64,000 nt of DNA from Toxonevra muliebris (lineage: Eukaryota > Arthropoda > Insecta > Diptera > Pallopteridae): positions 18,960,878 to 19,024,877 of the forward strand of contig OY829326.1 in NCBI GenBank assembly GCA_963691655.1, in the 5' to 3' direction. Positions within the stretch are counted from its first letter, which is position 1; every line of letters begins with the position of its first letter. Positions 24,838-39,640 of this stretch are shown here, one piece after another. Position numbers and translations under genes: made by a program. The notes under the pieces were generated by a model, which had not been told where the DNA came from, made no database searches, and worked only from the letters and a program-made list of their open reading frames with translations.

Positions 24838-27800
24838 AATGATTCCGACGAATATCTTCAATGTCAAATTGTGTATGTAAAATATTCACATGAACTCTTA
24901 ATTTGTACCACCTTAAGCAGTTACTCTTTCACTACTGTCATCACTAGTTTTAATAATATTCCTACTACTATCATTGTATAAAACAAAAACAAAACATACC
25001 TACTTATTTAGCATTTCTGAGAGAATCTACCTAAATTTCCTGCTATTAAACCAATACACTTACAGAAGTATATACTTAAGTGTGAATTTCTATAGCTCCG
25101 TGCGAGTTAGTTTGTTTTTTAGTTAGTGTATATATTTCTGTGCTCATAGTTGCGGCAACCTTCGCATTTCTCACTTGCAACATTCAAATTAAGAACAAAA
25201 AAAAAAAAAAAAAAATTTACGCTCGTTAACTTGCGCCAAGTTCTATATAGTTGCAAACACACACATCCATAAGCATAGGTATGTTGGTACCAGTACTAGT
25301 TAGTGTGTGCTAGTGCAAAAAATACTTAGAGAAGCAACAGTTTCATGGAAGACATTAAAATTTACGTTTAAAATCAAGATCCCGTAAATAAATTTGTAGT
25401 TTACAACATACAAACATACACATATTTGAAAGGGTATTATACATAGGTATATTCCTACCTGGCAGCATGTCGAATGTGGTACGGTACTTAGGTACATTCT
25501 TACAACAACAACAAGAACAATAATAACAACTTAAAAGCTGCATCAATAGCAACATCAGCAGCAACGAAACAATAAATTTGCTGTATATATTGCACTGTGC
25601 AACATTTAAAATTATATGTAAAGGGACTTGTGAAGTAGAAAAAGTTACTCTTGATGAAAATGACTTTTAATAAAGTTTATTTTTGTTATTTTTTGGTAAA
25701 AGTTGCTGTATTTTTGCGATTTTTTTAATTAAAATTCTTGATTGTGAAGTTTGGTTTTTGTGTTGTTTTTCTTTTTGCAAAACTTCTTGTGTTTTTTCAT
25801 TGAAAATCGAGCGGAAAAATAACAACGAACAATAAACTTAAACTATTTTGAAAGCTATAAAAAAAAAATAAAAAAAAATGGTATTAAGTGTACTGCAGTT
25901 AAGAAAAATAAAAAACCAAATAGTTTACAAAAATTGTAGGCGTTATTTGAAATGTTTAAGCACTTAAGTTCACAATTTATCTTGATAATTTTTGTTGCTG
26001 TATTTTTTATTTTTCAACTATCAAAAGCCAAAGTGAATAATGTGAGCTACAGTCTGTAATATAACAATATGTGCGGTATAAATTGGGAAGTTTTTAAAGG
26101 AAGGGATGCCAAAAGATAGTTAGAATGGTTTGAAATGAAAAGGGAAGAGTGAATGAGTTGAGGGTACGATATATTTTAAAACTTGCACATTATTACAATT
26201 ATAGGCAATGAAGTTTTTCCATTACCATCTCCATTAATCAATGCAATACTTAAGAGCTATACTTAAGAGGTCTGAGGGGAGCTGGAGCTGTGCAATCCCA
26301 AAACTTGGCTGCTCCAAAGCCCTGGTTATGAGAACAAGCCCGAATAAGTGGCAACTTAGCTCAAAATTATGGAATGTCTTTTAAAAAATGGAACATTTTA
26401 GGGAATAATATAAAATATGCACACCAGAAAATCGAATCGTTAGGGTAAAATAATTCGAATATATGTGATCTGGTCCAGAAAATAGGACTATTTTAAAAAC
26501 AACCAGTCAGTTTGTATAACAAAAGTATTGACCTAAATAGCCTCAACCATAAAACGTGTAGTTTCGCTATAAATCTTGCCTTAAAAAAAACATTATTTTA
26601 TGGCTACAACTGTATATGTAAAAAGAATCATGTTCTACTTCTTTGTTTTCCCCGATTTCTATGCTTAAATTTACAATGCATAGACAAAAGGGCAAGTGCA
26701 TTTAAACTTTTCTTTCTGCACTTTGCGTTTAGTGCAAAAACACTTAAATACAATGTGTTTGTTGTTTTTTAGTGCGATTTCAAGAAATACGAAAAAAAGC
26801 ACACAATTTACAATTCGATCTATTTGTGTACATATGCAGTTCTTATTTACACCACCAACAACAACAGCTTTTGCTACAATTACATTTATTCGAATATTTA
26901 TTGCCCTGAAAAAGTATGCGATAATGGCGTAGTAGCTGTAAAACTTTTAACTACAGCAAAATCTTTTATTGATAGATGTTAAGCTGCTGCTGCGTGTGGA
27001 ATGCAAAAAACTAATTCCATTAAACATTTAAAATTAAATTTAAGTTTTTATTGAATTTCAATAACATTTCTATGCATGATTAATTAAAAATTCATTCTTC
27101 GTTTAATTGCATCACATTCATGAAAAATCAGAAAGTTTCATTTGTTTGTCTACAACTTATTTTCATCGTCTTCTGTTATGCACAACAGTAGCACAACTGC
27201 CAAAGTCAAAAGTCAACATTAATACCAGAAATTTTATATGGCAACAGCAGCAGTAGCAGCAGTTGACAAAAGAAAATAAATAAAAAACAAATCTCTGAAT
27301 AACGACCATCAAAACAATTTTTTGGAAAAAGGTCTTTGATATCTATTCGTGATCAATAGAGTTGAGGTTAAGTATAAACTTTTTATAGTGTGCAATGCAT
27401 AATTATGGGCACTCATTTTATTTTGAGATTAATTATAAATATTTGAGGTTTTATTGTTGCCACTTCAAAATTTAACAACATTTGACCCACTGATGAAAAT
27501 ATTCATCGTCACTAGAATATTATACTTTAATCGGAATGTAGGAGGAATATAATTGTTAAACCGAATATATGTAATATTAATTGTCATTCTAACATAATCG
27601 TTGGTTGAATATAATCGTTTGATTGATTAAAAATAAAAATAAAGGCCATAATCATTAATCACCAATTGGCATTACCGCTCAAATTATTCATTTCAATTCA
27701 TTTCATTCATTTTTCTCCAAGTATTTTAAACCAGCCAGAATTAGAGCTCTCCAGTTTAATCCTCACAAGTTTTTGCTGTTCACTGAAATACAATCAAACA

Positions 27801-29502
27801 ATTACTTTCTAGTTAATGACGCCGTCCAACACAAAAAATAAAAAGGTTCTGACTCTGACAGAGCTCAAAAAAGTAAATTATGCGTGTCCCGGCACGCTAA
27901 AAATTTACATTTTATTTTTATTTTACGCGGATGTAAAGTTTGGTAATTTTTCGCTTTCTTGGCTCATCAAACTTAAATTTCGAAATTGATAAACAGTATG
28001 CAATTTTTCTAAATGTATTTTCAAAATTGTATAGCTTTAAAGTTTATTTTGATAATTTATTGTACTAAAACTTAATTTACGGGTTTCAAAAGTTCAAACC
28101 TCTGAACACATTCCCTGAAATTTTCGAAGAATATTCTTCTGAAATAAATGTATTATTCCTCCATGAACCCTAGTGATGGGTTAAAAACACTTTTAGAAGA
28201 ACCCATAAAAACGCATAAAGGAAGGAGGGACAGGGTTAATATTTTCGAGATAAATTTTCAACTGAAAGTTTTGTTATAAATTGTTGAACAGTTAATGCAT
28301 CGTTGCTGAAATCAACAAACTCTAATTAGTTTTTCTCTGCTATTTATTATACTTGTAGATATCTTATATTGACAGCCACACTTGCCCAATCACAATGAAC
28401 GTTTTAGGCGTAAGGTTGCCGTCATTTATATCATGTACCTTATGTTTACTTCATATACATATACCTAGCTATATGTGCTGCAACTGTTGCATGTTCTACT
28501 GTTCACTTTTATTGACATGTGTATGTATTCATTTTAGAGCTTTGAGTTTTATTCGTTTTATGTGTGCGTCCTACATTTCTAACAAGGGATTAAGTACTTA
28601 AAGTTGCTGTCATAGCAATCAAATGCATTTCTCTTCTCATGCAACAGCAACGGCACCAACAACTGCCCCAGCAATAACAGCAAAAAGAAAAAAAAAAACA
28701 CAATTCAATTCAATTTAATTCAATGCAATGTAATGCAACAGTTAAACAGTTTTCACTCGTCAATAGTAACATTGAACTTGTTATGGTTTGCTATATTGTT
28801 GTTGATTTTATTATTGCGGTGTGTGTGTGTTGTTACTGGCGATATTGTTGCTTTTTATTGCTTTAAGCAATTTAATTATAGCAATTATTTTTTTTTTGTT
28901 TTAAATTGTTTGCCCGCTGCAATTCTTACTCTTTTTACTATTTTACTATTTTCGCTACACGCCCTTTTTGTGATTATTGCTTACTGTAAAACTGTATTGA
29001 CTTTGGTGGTTACCTTAAGGTTATATATGAAAAGTTTCCCGATTGTAAATAGAAAAGTTAGGATAATGCTAAGGAAAGAAGTTAGAAAACTTTTTGCAAA
29101 GTGAGTATGTACATATAATTTTAAAGTAATTTGATTTAATTTTTGACCTTATTTATTTAGAAGCTCATTAAATTCTGTATATTGAATTAAAATTTAACTT
29201 TGGCTATAGTTGAGAATTGAGTTTGTATTTGTTTGGGAACTTCTTTAAATTGCTAGGAATTTTTGAAGCGCGTGCTGCTGATTGATATGTAAATGAGCTC
29301 AATAGTTTTATTGGAATAAATGTGAAGATTCAATATTCCAGCACACAGCAGTGTTGAAAGACAAATACCTGAGCTCTTTGATACCGGAGATTTATTAATA
29401 AATCTGGTGGATTAAACAAATAGCAAAAAGGAACACAGGATGAGTGCTGTATTTTTGAACATTTCTTTTGCAGTTAAACAAGTTTTAGCTCACTTTTTGA
29501 CA
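24838..29502. other. Non-coding AT-rich stretch
   Basis: No gene is recognised. It holds poly-A runs (for example 25197-25215), short CAG/CAA-type runs near 25500-25565, and a few Phe/Leu/Cys-rich accidental open frames (for example 26512-26772 and 28733-29104). Confidence 0.4.
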
Positions 29503-30415
29503 GGGACCATAACGGTTATGCGTTTTATAGTAAAAGTCAAATATTAAAAGTTATTTTGTGACTTTTATCGCGATTGCCTAAATAAAACGGTGAGTTGTTG
29601 ACTTTTTTGATATCAGGCAAGAAATAATAGTTATATTTGACTTTTTTTTCGGGCAAAAAAAAAAAAAAGTTATGTTATGACTTTTATTTTGTTGGCCAAA
29701 ACGAACCAGTTATTTTATGAATTTTATTTTTTTCGACAAAAATAAATGGTCAACCCTATTTGCCAGCGAACGGCTTGAGCAATTAAAAAAAAAAAAAAAT
29801 TATGCCATTCGATTCAGTTCATCCGTTCGCATATTATAGGTAAAAAAACTTTTAATTTTTAAATTCCGAAACAACTGCTGCAATGACCAAAATAGGTATA
29901 CAAGTAGATAGGCTTTGGGGTATGAAATTTTAAAGCAAAGGGGATCCAAAAAATTCTGAAACCATTAGGAACCTCTTTTCGTGTACTTTTCGAAAATGTA
30001 TTGTACTTTGTATGGCCGATGCCTAGATTCGAAGTTATTGCCAATTTTGTATTCCAGTTCGTATCTATATATTTACATGTTGGCAAAAGTCATAAAATGG
30101 AATCAAGTGGATCCCTATGTATTGTATACCATTGAAAAGGTCTCAATGAGTACTTTTCAAAAATATATGGCACCATGTAACTTCGGTGTTTCATTAATTA
30201 GTTATAAATAAAAGTCATAAATTAACAGGTTCGTTTTGGCCCACAAAATAAAAGTCATAAAAAAACTGTTTTTTTTTTCCCGGCAAAATAAAAGTCAAAT
30301 ATAATTATTATTTCTCGCCAAAAATCATAAAAGTCAATAATTTACCGTTTTATTTTGACTATTACTATAAAAGTCATGAATTTAAAAGTCATACAATATT
30401 TGTGAAATTTAGTCC
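29503..30415. mobile_element. Long-inverted-repeat (foldback/MITE-like) element
   Basis: Two arms of about 190-210 nt (29525-29730 and 30206-30395) are inverted copies of each other. Both carry GGCCAAAACGAACC next to TTTATGACTTTTATTTTG-type phrases, GAAATAATA(G/A)TTATATTTGAC and AATAAAACGGT. Each arm is itself built of the recurring phrase TGACTTTTAT. The outer ends GGACCATAAC and (complement) GGACTAAATT also pair weakly. The 475-bp centre contains two diverged direct repeats (about 29920-30010 and 30095-30175). No transposase frame is visible and no target duplication was identified, so the superfamily is open. Confidence 0.75.
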
Positions 30416-33400
30416 GTGAGGATCACAACCGTACACTTGAAGATCCCCTACGGCTATTTTTTGTAGATGTCTTTTTGAGTTGAAAAATGGAAAATAACAG
30501 TTATTTTCGGTCCCTCCTTTTTGACCTCAAAGTTCTCATAGTAAAACCCATAAACTCGCTTTTGACCCTTCTTTTTAAAAAGAAAGTTCTTTTTTGAAAA
30601 AAAGTCAAAACTGTTTTTAATTTTTAAAAGAACGGCCAAATTTTAAATTTAAATTTTTTTTTTCATTTTTCAAAAGATTGAATATTAAAAAGCTTTGAGC
30701 AAAATTTTTTTAAAGCAATAGGTTTTTAGTTACATGGATCCGAAACGAGGGCCGTTCAACTCATGTGGTAACTACTACCGAACAACACTAAACTTTATGC
30801 AAGTTTTAGCTCGATCAATTTTAAAAGTAGTTTCACGTGAGATGAAATCAACATAAACAAGAACAGGGTAACTCAAAATTAGAACAGAAAAGATATTCAT
30901 AGAAATATTCGAATTTATAGTGAACTATTCTATTCAGAAAAAGTTAAACGTGCTGGAGCAGAAAATTGTAGAAGTTTTAAATGCTCACGTTAAATAAATT
31001 AAATTTTAATATAATTAAAAACTTGACTAAATGTTATAACACTTTTTCCTCAACATTTAACTACCCCCTATTATAGCATATTTGATGTCAACAACAAGAT
31101 TAAAGTCCAACAACATTGGTGTGGCGTGGCACTAAATAACAATAGAAAGTGCGTGCTACTAGTTAGTTAAACAAAAAGAAGAAGAACAAAAAAAAAAAAA
31201 AAAAACGAATGAAGAAGTAGCAAAAGAATACATAAATCAAGAATAACATTAACTCCGATGTGTTGCACCCTTGCGTACAATGCATTACAATTGCAAGCAA
31301 CATAACTGCAATAGCAAAAGTATGAGAAATTAAATATTTGCAACTAAAGTGCACTTAAAACTAGAGTAAGCATACTCCACACACAACCAATACACGAGTA
31401 CATCTGTACTCACGTAACTTCCATTTTATATATTTTACCCCAGTTGCATAGGTAAAGAACAATTTGTGTACTATCACATAACTTGACAAAAATTCTTCTA
31501 CAAAAAAATCTTCAAAATGTCCCCCCCTTATTTAGGGGGTGTCGACAAGTAGGTTTAACCTTTGGTTACATAAGTGCAGGAACAGCATTTATGTTGCACA
31601 TGACAAAGACATGCAACGGAATGAATTTTCGGCGAGTGTTGTCGTTTTTACCCATTTTACTGCATTTAACTTTCATACTTTTAGTTATGTTTGTGTTTGT
31701 TTACAACTCTTTTGCGAACACAATTTTTGTGTTTACTGTTCGAAAAACAAGTAAAGTTCACACAAATTTAAATGCTTTAAAATTTGCGTTGAAGTATAGT
31801 ATGGTTTTGAAGTCTATGTAGGCGGAACTAGCACAAATTTTAACTATCAAAGGTTTTGCACTTTTACAGAACTGCTTGAGTAGCACTCTTTCTATAATTT
31901 GTGGTAGTAATTTTCTGGAAATTTTTTCTCTTATGTGTATGCTTTTCTAAATAGACTTGTTAGAAACTTTTTTGTGTGGTCATAAATTCATTTTAACTAA
32001 CAAAAAGTAATAAAATCCATATACATACATACACTGCCATAAAAGTGTAATGTAGGGAGAGTAGGGCAGCGTAGTGAAACAAAACTTGCAACCAAGTTTT
32101 TGCACATTTTTATGACACTTTAGCTATATTGGGAAAGTTTTAACCATTTCATTTAACATGACCACAAAAATTGCAGTATTGTTTAACAGTAAAACTTATG
32201 ATATGGAACATGAAATGATATGAGCTTGAGGAGTGGGAACAGTGCTTAATAACTGTATTTCTCTAATAAAATTATGTACTAGCATAAAATTTTATATTAG
32301 CTAGAAATTAGTACAGCTAAAAAGGTTAAAATAAATTCAATAGATGTCGTTGCTTCCAAAGTTTTAGAGGCATTGTATTTTAGTCATTATATTTCATTTC
32401 ATTTCAAGTTTTCAAGTTGGGAAACTTTTTAAAAATATAAATTTTTATTAGTAATATTCATATTCTAATATTTCTATAACATTTGTTTATTTGTAAATTT
32501 AAACCATAGCTAAGAAATGTGTATGAACAACTTTAAATCAAATTAAATATAGATTAATTGAATGAAAAACAAATGCACTCGTTTCAAGCAGTTATAGAAA
32601 AATATGCTATGAAGGTAGAATAAAGTAGATTCAGGACATAATTGCAATTGTTTGAAGGCTTCAGGCCAAAGGTCGACAGTAAAAGAGACTCATGGATTTA
32701 ATTCACGAATAGTTTGTCTCATTCATGAACTAATAGAAGAAAACACTCCACGCGAGGGAGATGTTCTTTTCGAGCTACGGCTTTGTAACGAAAAGAAGAG
32801 GGCGACGCGATCTCTGTTGGAAAGATTAGGTACAAGGGGATCTGACTGTACTAGGCCTTACCAGCTGGTGTCAATGGAAAAATAGTTGAAGCGACTTTCG
32901 AAGGTTTATTGAAGTGGCCTAGAACAATCATCGGTTTTAGTACAAACTAAGTAAATAAGAAAATTCCAAGAAGGAATCAGAAATTAGTAGTCATTCTGTG
33001 AGGAGTAGCTCCGATTTTGCTAAAAGGCAGAAAAAATTACAGAACAGTTTAAGGATCATAAAAATATTATAAAGTAATATTTTCTCTAAAAGTTTATTAA
33101 ATTTGGAGAATACCAGAAACATTGAGGCATAAATGTTTTAGCATTCATTACGAAAACTAAATCGTGCTTAGCCCAATAATTTTTACAAGTCATAAGAATC
33201 CTTGCCCATAACTGTAAAAGTTGATTCTATTTTATTTCGTTTAATAATTCCTTGTATTGATTTACGAAAAAAGAATATAAAAATCAACATAAACTATTAA
33301 AAACTTAAAGCAAATAAATAATCTTTCAATACCAAATAAATTGATATGTTGCAATAATTGCAAAGTTGTTTGTTGAATGCGCATTAAATGCAATATTCTC

Positions 33401-36400
33401 TAAATGTTTACATGCAATAAATAAAATTATTACTACTGCAGCAACAGCAGCTGCAGTTGCACGTCAGTTGTGTAACCATACAAAACTTATGTATTTAATA
33501 AATACTTTATTACGTCAGAGATAGAAAGAAGATGTTTCGATAAATACAAAATACTTATAAATGCAACAACAAGCAAACAAGCACATCATCAACAGCACAT
33601 TTCAGCAACAAATTTTTTTTTCAGTAATTTACACCAAAAAGAAGAAGCACATCGATTGCGTCATAACGTGCTGCAACGCTCCATTCATTCCCCCTCCCCC
33701 TCTTCACAGTGCATTATATCGATGATATTTCATTTCAAGTTCTTAAAGTGTAGCAGCAATATTTTTTAAATAAAATAAGGAAGAAGAAAAATGCAATGAA
33801 ATTTCAAACTGCATTTTCTTTCAATGTGTACGTGTTGGTCTGTGTGTGTGTGGAGCAGATAGTAAAATTTTGCCACACCGCACCACACCACAATACAGCA
33901 GCACAATATGCTACACGCCACATTGCCACTGTGCACGCGTTGAAGTGCAACGTGCGCCACTGCCACTGTTACATTGCTGCTGACTTGTTTATTTTGAGAT
34001 TTTATTTTTGGGCTATAAATGAGCGCTTCTCTTCTTCCCCCACACCCACACACGCACTCACTGTTCGACCTCTTTCTTCATCATCACCGTGCTGGCTGAC
34101 TTTTTGTATGCAGTAGTAAACGGCAGCAGAATATTTCAGCTTCAACGTTCAACATTTGACATGCAATTTATGGAAAAACGATGCACTTTTTTCGTGTGAG
34201 TGTGTGTGTTTGAATAACTTTTCGTTTATCGTTATTTTCTGAGGCGCATGAACATTTTAAGTGGCCAATTAAATGATTGTGTAAACATTAAAATTCACTT
34301 GCGAAATTTGTGCTTCACATTCAAGAGAAATAATCAAATTCTAATTAATTTTCAATTTTAGTTTTACTTTTCTTTTTCTTTTAATTTTTTGTTCTATTTG
34401 TATCTTCTGCTTAAGGAAGAAGAAGACGAACTTCTTCTGTTGCTACTTTTATTTATTTATTTATACTCGTGGCAATGGAAAGTGTGAAACAATTTGTTTA
34501 TTATTATAAGAACAAAAAAAAAATAAGGGGAAAAATGGTTGAATATGAGATTTATATGACGTCTTCAAGTATTTTGTGGCACAGCCTGAAAGTATGCAAT
34601 AAAGTTTTGTGTAATTTGGTTGTGTCTTACATTCTTTGTTGAATGTTACAATTAATGTTAAAATGAAAATGTTACGAAGATAATGCGGATACTGTACTTT
34701 CTACATAATTTTCAACGCATAGGCGTTACTGACTGCAATACGGAGGAGGTTTCTCATAAACTAGCGCACTGCGAAGGCTTTCGTGTTTAATTAAACCATA
34801 ATTTCCATTCGTCATAGGAAATATCTGTAGGTGTCAGTCTCGCTTTTACTTTTCCAGCTAATTTGAAATGTCTGATTTTCTATTTCAGTTGCTTTGTTTT
34901 TATAATATATGTGCTTTGTACTCTCTCTCTCTTTCGTTCTCTCCCCATTAAGTTAAGGGATACACATTCAAGCATCGCTTACATTATTTTAAGTGTATTA
35001 GTGAAAAATATTCACACGGATGTGCGGACGGCTGGTTTGGTGAAAATCAAAGCTTGTTTGATATAGCTTGACGGTTCGTCATATTTTGATGCGTGGATAC
35101 TCAATCTGTCAAGTATATGTTAATTTTTTCGTGGTTTTCGTTGAGTAAACATCGTAAGAAAATTATTTTGCCGACGGCAAAAGATGTTCAAACACTGAAA
35201 ATTATGGAAAAATGAATTTTGACGGTGCATGCTTGACGAGTATATACGCAACCGTCCGTTATTGTTTTATCTATGTATTGGTTATGCTTGAAACCACTTA
35301 ATGCCTGGTTTTTATTGCGAAAGCGAGAGAATTCCCCATATGGAATTTTAAACATGTTGGTAAATTTGTTTAATTTTGACAAAGTGAAAACTAAGCATTG
35401 GATTACGAAACGTGCACTGAAAATATAAATATTTATAAATTTATTTTCTACAATTTTACAAAGAATGTTGCCCCTTTTGTAAACACCTATGGTTTACATG
35501 AATACTTAGGCATACTTTTCTACCCACTTCAATTTTGTTTGCCTTAATTTTCTTTATTATCACTGCAAAGCCTCCTCTTTTGTGTTTGTTTGCAAGCAGG
35601 CAATCATTGCAGCTCGCAACTTAAGCATGATTAAACGTAACCATTACATACACAACAACAGCAATAACAACAATAGCAACATCAGGCAGCACATTTTTCA
35701 TACCCTCTGTTACAGTAAATTATTGCAAACATGGCCACTAAACAAATTTCAGAGAGCGCACAAAAAAAAAAACAAACAACAAAATAACAGGTCCAGTGTT
35801 TACCCTTTTTTTACTACCCCGCATAACGTGAGTCGAGAGTATATACTTTTATACGAGCTGTGCTAATCTGTTTACTGTTAGCTTTAGGGTACCAGATACA
35901 GTTTGCTCCCCAGCTGCTAGTGCTACTACCATTTGCTTCCATTGCAGTTGATCCTTTTGATGTTGATTTTTATGTTTGTTCGGTTTTTTGCTTTCTTTTG
36001 CCAAAATATGTATGTGTGTATATAAATATATCTCGGTTATGTGAGTGAATACAGCTTACTATATAGTTGGGTCTTTGTCTCGGATTATGTGTATTTTAAT
36101 TAATCACTAGTGTGTTTTCCAAAGTAAAGAGTTTTTTAAATTCTTTTTGTTCTTTTGGTTATTTTTGCTTAATGCTCTTCATAATTAACGAACATCTGTT
36201 GCACTTCATTTGTTGAAGCTACAGAGTTGCTTATAAAAAGATATTATTATTATTTGTACTAGTATAAATAATCATTAAAGCAAAGGGTCAGCTTAATGTT
36301 TCAATATATATTTTACCATATAGTTATGTTTGTATGTGTATTAAAATAAATTGCATGCGATTTTTTTGCTTGAATTCTTATGGCAGCTGTTGTTGATATA

Positions 36401-39400
36401 CAGATATGCTCAAATAATCATCTTACAAATGTTTTTGTTGTAGTATTTTCTGTATGCTATTTTTTAAATAAAAAACAACACAGTTCTATGGTTAAGGCTA
36501 CACAAAACATATCAGAGAGTGAGAGAAAGAAGCAAGAACAAATTAACAAGACCGCTCAATTCATTTCATGCAATAACTAAAATAAATACAATAACAAATA
36601 ACAAAAAATAGATGCAATTTGAAATTCCGAATAATTTTAAAATAATATACATCTTCACTTCAATTTGCATTTGCAATTGATTCCACCGAAAAAACACTCA
36701 AAATAATTTAAAAATTTCGAAAATTTTCGAAATCTATGTCAAACAACCAGAAGAAAGAAAATATTGTAGGGTTTTCTGAGTCTGCTTTTAAAAAGTTTTA
36801 TGTGATCTACTGATCCACTGATCCATAGGAAATGTTAATGGGCATTCAAGATTTAAACATAATTCTACAAAAAGGAAATTACCATTTCTCATTATTTTTA
36901 TTTACCTAAAAGTTAAGTATACAAACAAACAGCAATTTACATGACTAAGTACATGAAATAAGTTAAGTGTTTGTTTGAGAGAGCAATATTTTATCGGAGT
37001 TAACTTAATGCAAACATTAAAAGTTAAATTGTATTTTTGTTAGTTAAATTAACATGCTGCCAACGACGGCAGTGGCAGTGAGGCATATACATGAATTAAT
37101 ATTTGTAATTTAAATGGATTTTCTAAGACGGCACACAAAAACATTTAGCAGAAGATGCAACAACACAAAGCTTATTTTTTTTTTTACAGAAACTTTAGCA
37201 AAAAAAAAAAAAAAAAATTCTATGCGCAGGTAGAATTTAAGTAATGCTCACTGCCATTTTGAAAGTTGAACGTTAAAAAAGAAGCTGATAACGAGCATAA
37301 AGGTAAATAAAACATTCAACAAAAAAGCTAAAATGAGTTTTTATTACGTCAAAGCAAACGGAGCGAAGAAAGACGATGAAAAACTGCAAAAACAAACGCG
37401 TTTTTCATTTTGGCATCCACCGAAACCTGGCGTCAGTGACTAATGAAATGCAATTAATTATGTGTAAATGAGAAAATGGTGGAATTTTCTTCTTTTTGTT
37501 TAACTGATGCTTAGCGTTAATTCTGAGTTAAACTTTTTCAAATACTTTTTCTAAATTCTATTTCGAAATTAAATTTTTCGCTTATTAGATTTTTTTTCTT
37601 GTCTCTGCGTGGCGTGTGTGTGTGTGTCTAAAAGCTTTTGCCACAAGTATGTGTCGTTGTAGCTGTGCTCCTGTTTTTTATACATCAATTCACACATGTA
37701 CACTCTCACACACACAAAGACTTGCTGTACCAAAAATTTAATTAATTCCAAAATGAATGACATTTCACATTCGAAAATTATTTTCTGACTCGTTTTTCTA
37801 TTTATTTTCTATTTTCTACAAAATTTTTGCCACACCTCCTCCTGATTCATTCACTCATCCAATGCCACACGCACACACATATACATTCGCACATCAACAT
37901 CATCATCATCCTGACAAAGTTTCACGTCCTCATTGCAGAGAGAAAGAGAGAGAAAAAGAGAGAGAGAGAGAGAGAGAGAGAGCTGTGTTGGTGGTTATGA
38001 TATTATGGAAGTTAGAGTATGTAGTGAATGACAGTATGTGATATTGTGACTTGGTAAGCCGCTGTTTAAACATGTTTCATTCATTTTCTCCCTATCTATG
38101 CATTCATTCATTCACACACTCATTCAATTCATTCTTTTATTTATGCACATGAAAATGCAAAAAAAAAAAAATAAAAATAAAAGCAAAAATCTTAATGGAA
38201 TTAGTCTCTGTACATTTTTAGCTCGATTCGTGTTTTATTTTTGAGAGATTTTTCTTCTTAATGGTTTTGATTTTAATGACATTTACCAGCAATCAAATTA
38301 CGCGCAACAAATTGCAACATGACAGCAAATATTTAAAAAGCTTAATTCGGTGGAAGGAAAATTAAAAGGAAAAATGTCTAGCTTTTTGACTAATTAAAAT
38401 TGAGTTTTGGAGAATTTATTTGTGGCAGTTGAACGCGGTTTTTGCGACAAGAGCGAGTTACAGTCGACGGTTTTCGAATAGGTTTTTGCAATAATATTGA
38501 AGTAATTAAGGAGAGTGGTAACTCATTAACTGAAAGGCAAAATTGAAAGGTAAAAATTGCTATCAAAAGATTTGTGGGTTTAATCTAACAGAAAATCACA
38601 GAAGCATTACAATTGTTCACTGCTACTTTTGTCATTCTCATCACATGCCCCATTCATATGTATAAGTTAATCATTTTAGGCTATATATAACCCTAATTGT
38701 TAATTGAATAATAAACTATAAATTAGTATTTACACTAGAAGGATTTTTGATTTATCAGACGCGATGGTTCCGAAAATTCGGCCTGCTAGAATGTAACGAA
38801 GTAGAAGTATAAGGCATGACGTCACCAGCAGATGTAGTTAGCTGTATTTCCTATACATAGATAAAAAATAGCAATACAATTAAGAATGTATTTGCGCTTA
38901 GTCTTCTTCACATTTTTGTTCACATTGCTTCGTGAAATCCATTTGGGTTGGAAACTTCTGGGGTTTTCCACTTGAAACACTAAAAGTATGCGCCGGTTAT
39001 GCTGTCGTGAAACTAAAATAAACTCAATGTTTCCCACTTTCAGAGAAATACTTGATTCTTAGTTGGCCATCAAGCTGGCGCTAGTGTCTATTCTTAACTC
39101 AAAGTGTCAAATAATCAATTGCATTAGGTAGTTGCACCCTGGAGTTTCACGCTGAAACGTATGCGTTTGCTGTCAGCGCACATTAGTTGTTGTTGTTGAA
39201 TAGAACATTGAAGCGTAACTGTATTTTCATTAACTCGGTTACCTAGATAATTATTGAACCCTTTTCAGCTTAAACTCTTGTCTCAAACTTATGAGTAATA
39301 ATTCAATAACTTCGGTTTGAGTGTCTGGCTATGCAAGATGACTAGTTGACATGAAAGGAATCAGAAATGATTTTTAATGGCTCCTTTTATTAAACAGAGT

Positions 39401-39479
39401 TAAAACTTTTCCAATTATACAATGATTATTAGAGGGACTTACAATCTAAGTAAGTATTTGTTAAGACTGAAAAGGTGAA
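30416..39479. other. Long non-coding stretch, probably intron
   Basis: No gene, RNA or clear transposon is recognised in about 9 kb. Features noted are a C-run/G-run pair at about 31519-31540, CT-rich tracts near 34920-34945, a somewhat less AT-rich patch at about 33860-34110, and a GA microsatellite at 37937-37982. A 77-codon frame at 32652-32885 has a less biased composition (contains KKRATRSLLERLGTRGSDC) but matches nothing I know. Confidence 0.4.
37937..37982. repeat. (GA)n microsatellite
   Basis: Purine-only GA-rich run with a pure (AG) block of more than ten units at its right end. Confidence 0.9.
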
Positions 39480-39640
39480 ACTTGAAATCCACAGATTTCG
39501 TGACATTCAACGATTTGCTGAAAAAACAGCATCAGAAAATCTCACCCATGTGGCACATGTCTAGAAGATGATGAAACTACCGTGAACTCCATTTGCGAAT
39601 GTCCTGTCTGTTCTCCACCATCCTAGATAGACTTATGTAT
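39480..39640 (+). pseudogene. LINE remnant: C-terminal zinc knuckle
   Basis: A short + strand frame at 39549-39602 encodes CGTCLEDDETTVNSICEC. This is the CxxC, acidic spacer, CxC arrangement found after the RNase H domain in I/R1-related insect LINEs; the His expected before the last cysteines is Asn. The preceding 60-70 nt (TDFVTFNDLLKK-like) are compatible with the upstream linker. Only this scrap remains, so family assignment is tentative. Confidence 0.5.

Noticed and set aside
28733..29104. 123-codon + frame rich in Leu/Phe/Val
   Set aside because: Appears membrane-like only because the DNA is T-rich on this strand; no known family and no splice signals in phase.
31519..31540. C-run and G-run pair, possible hairpin
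   Set aside because: Only about six base pairs can form; no further structure around it.
32652..32885. 77-codon frame with a charged KKRATRSLLERLG segment
   Set aside because: Looks faintly like retroelement-derived sequence, but no diagnostic motif is present.
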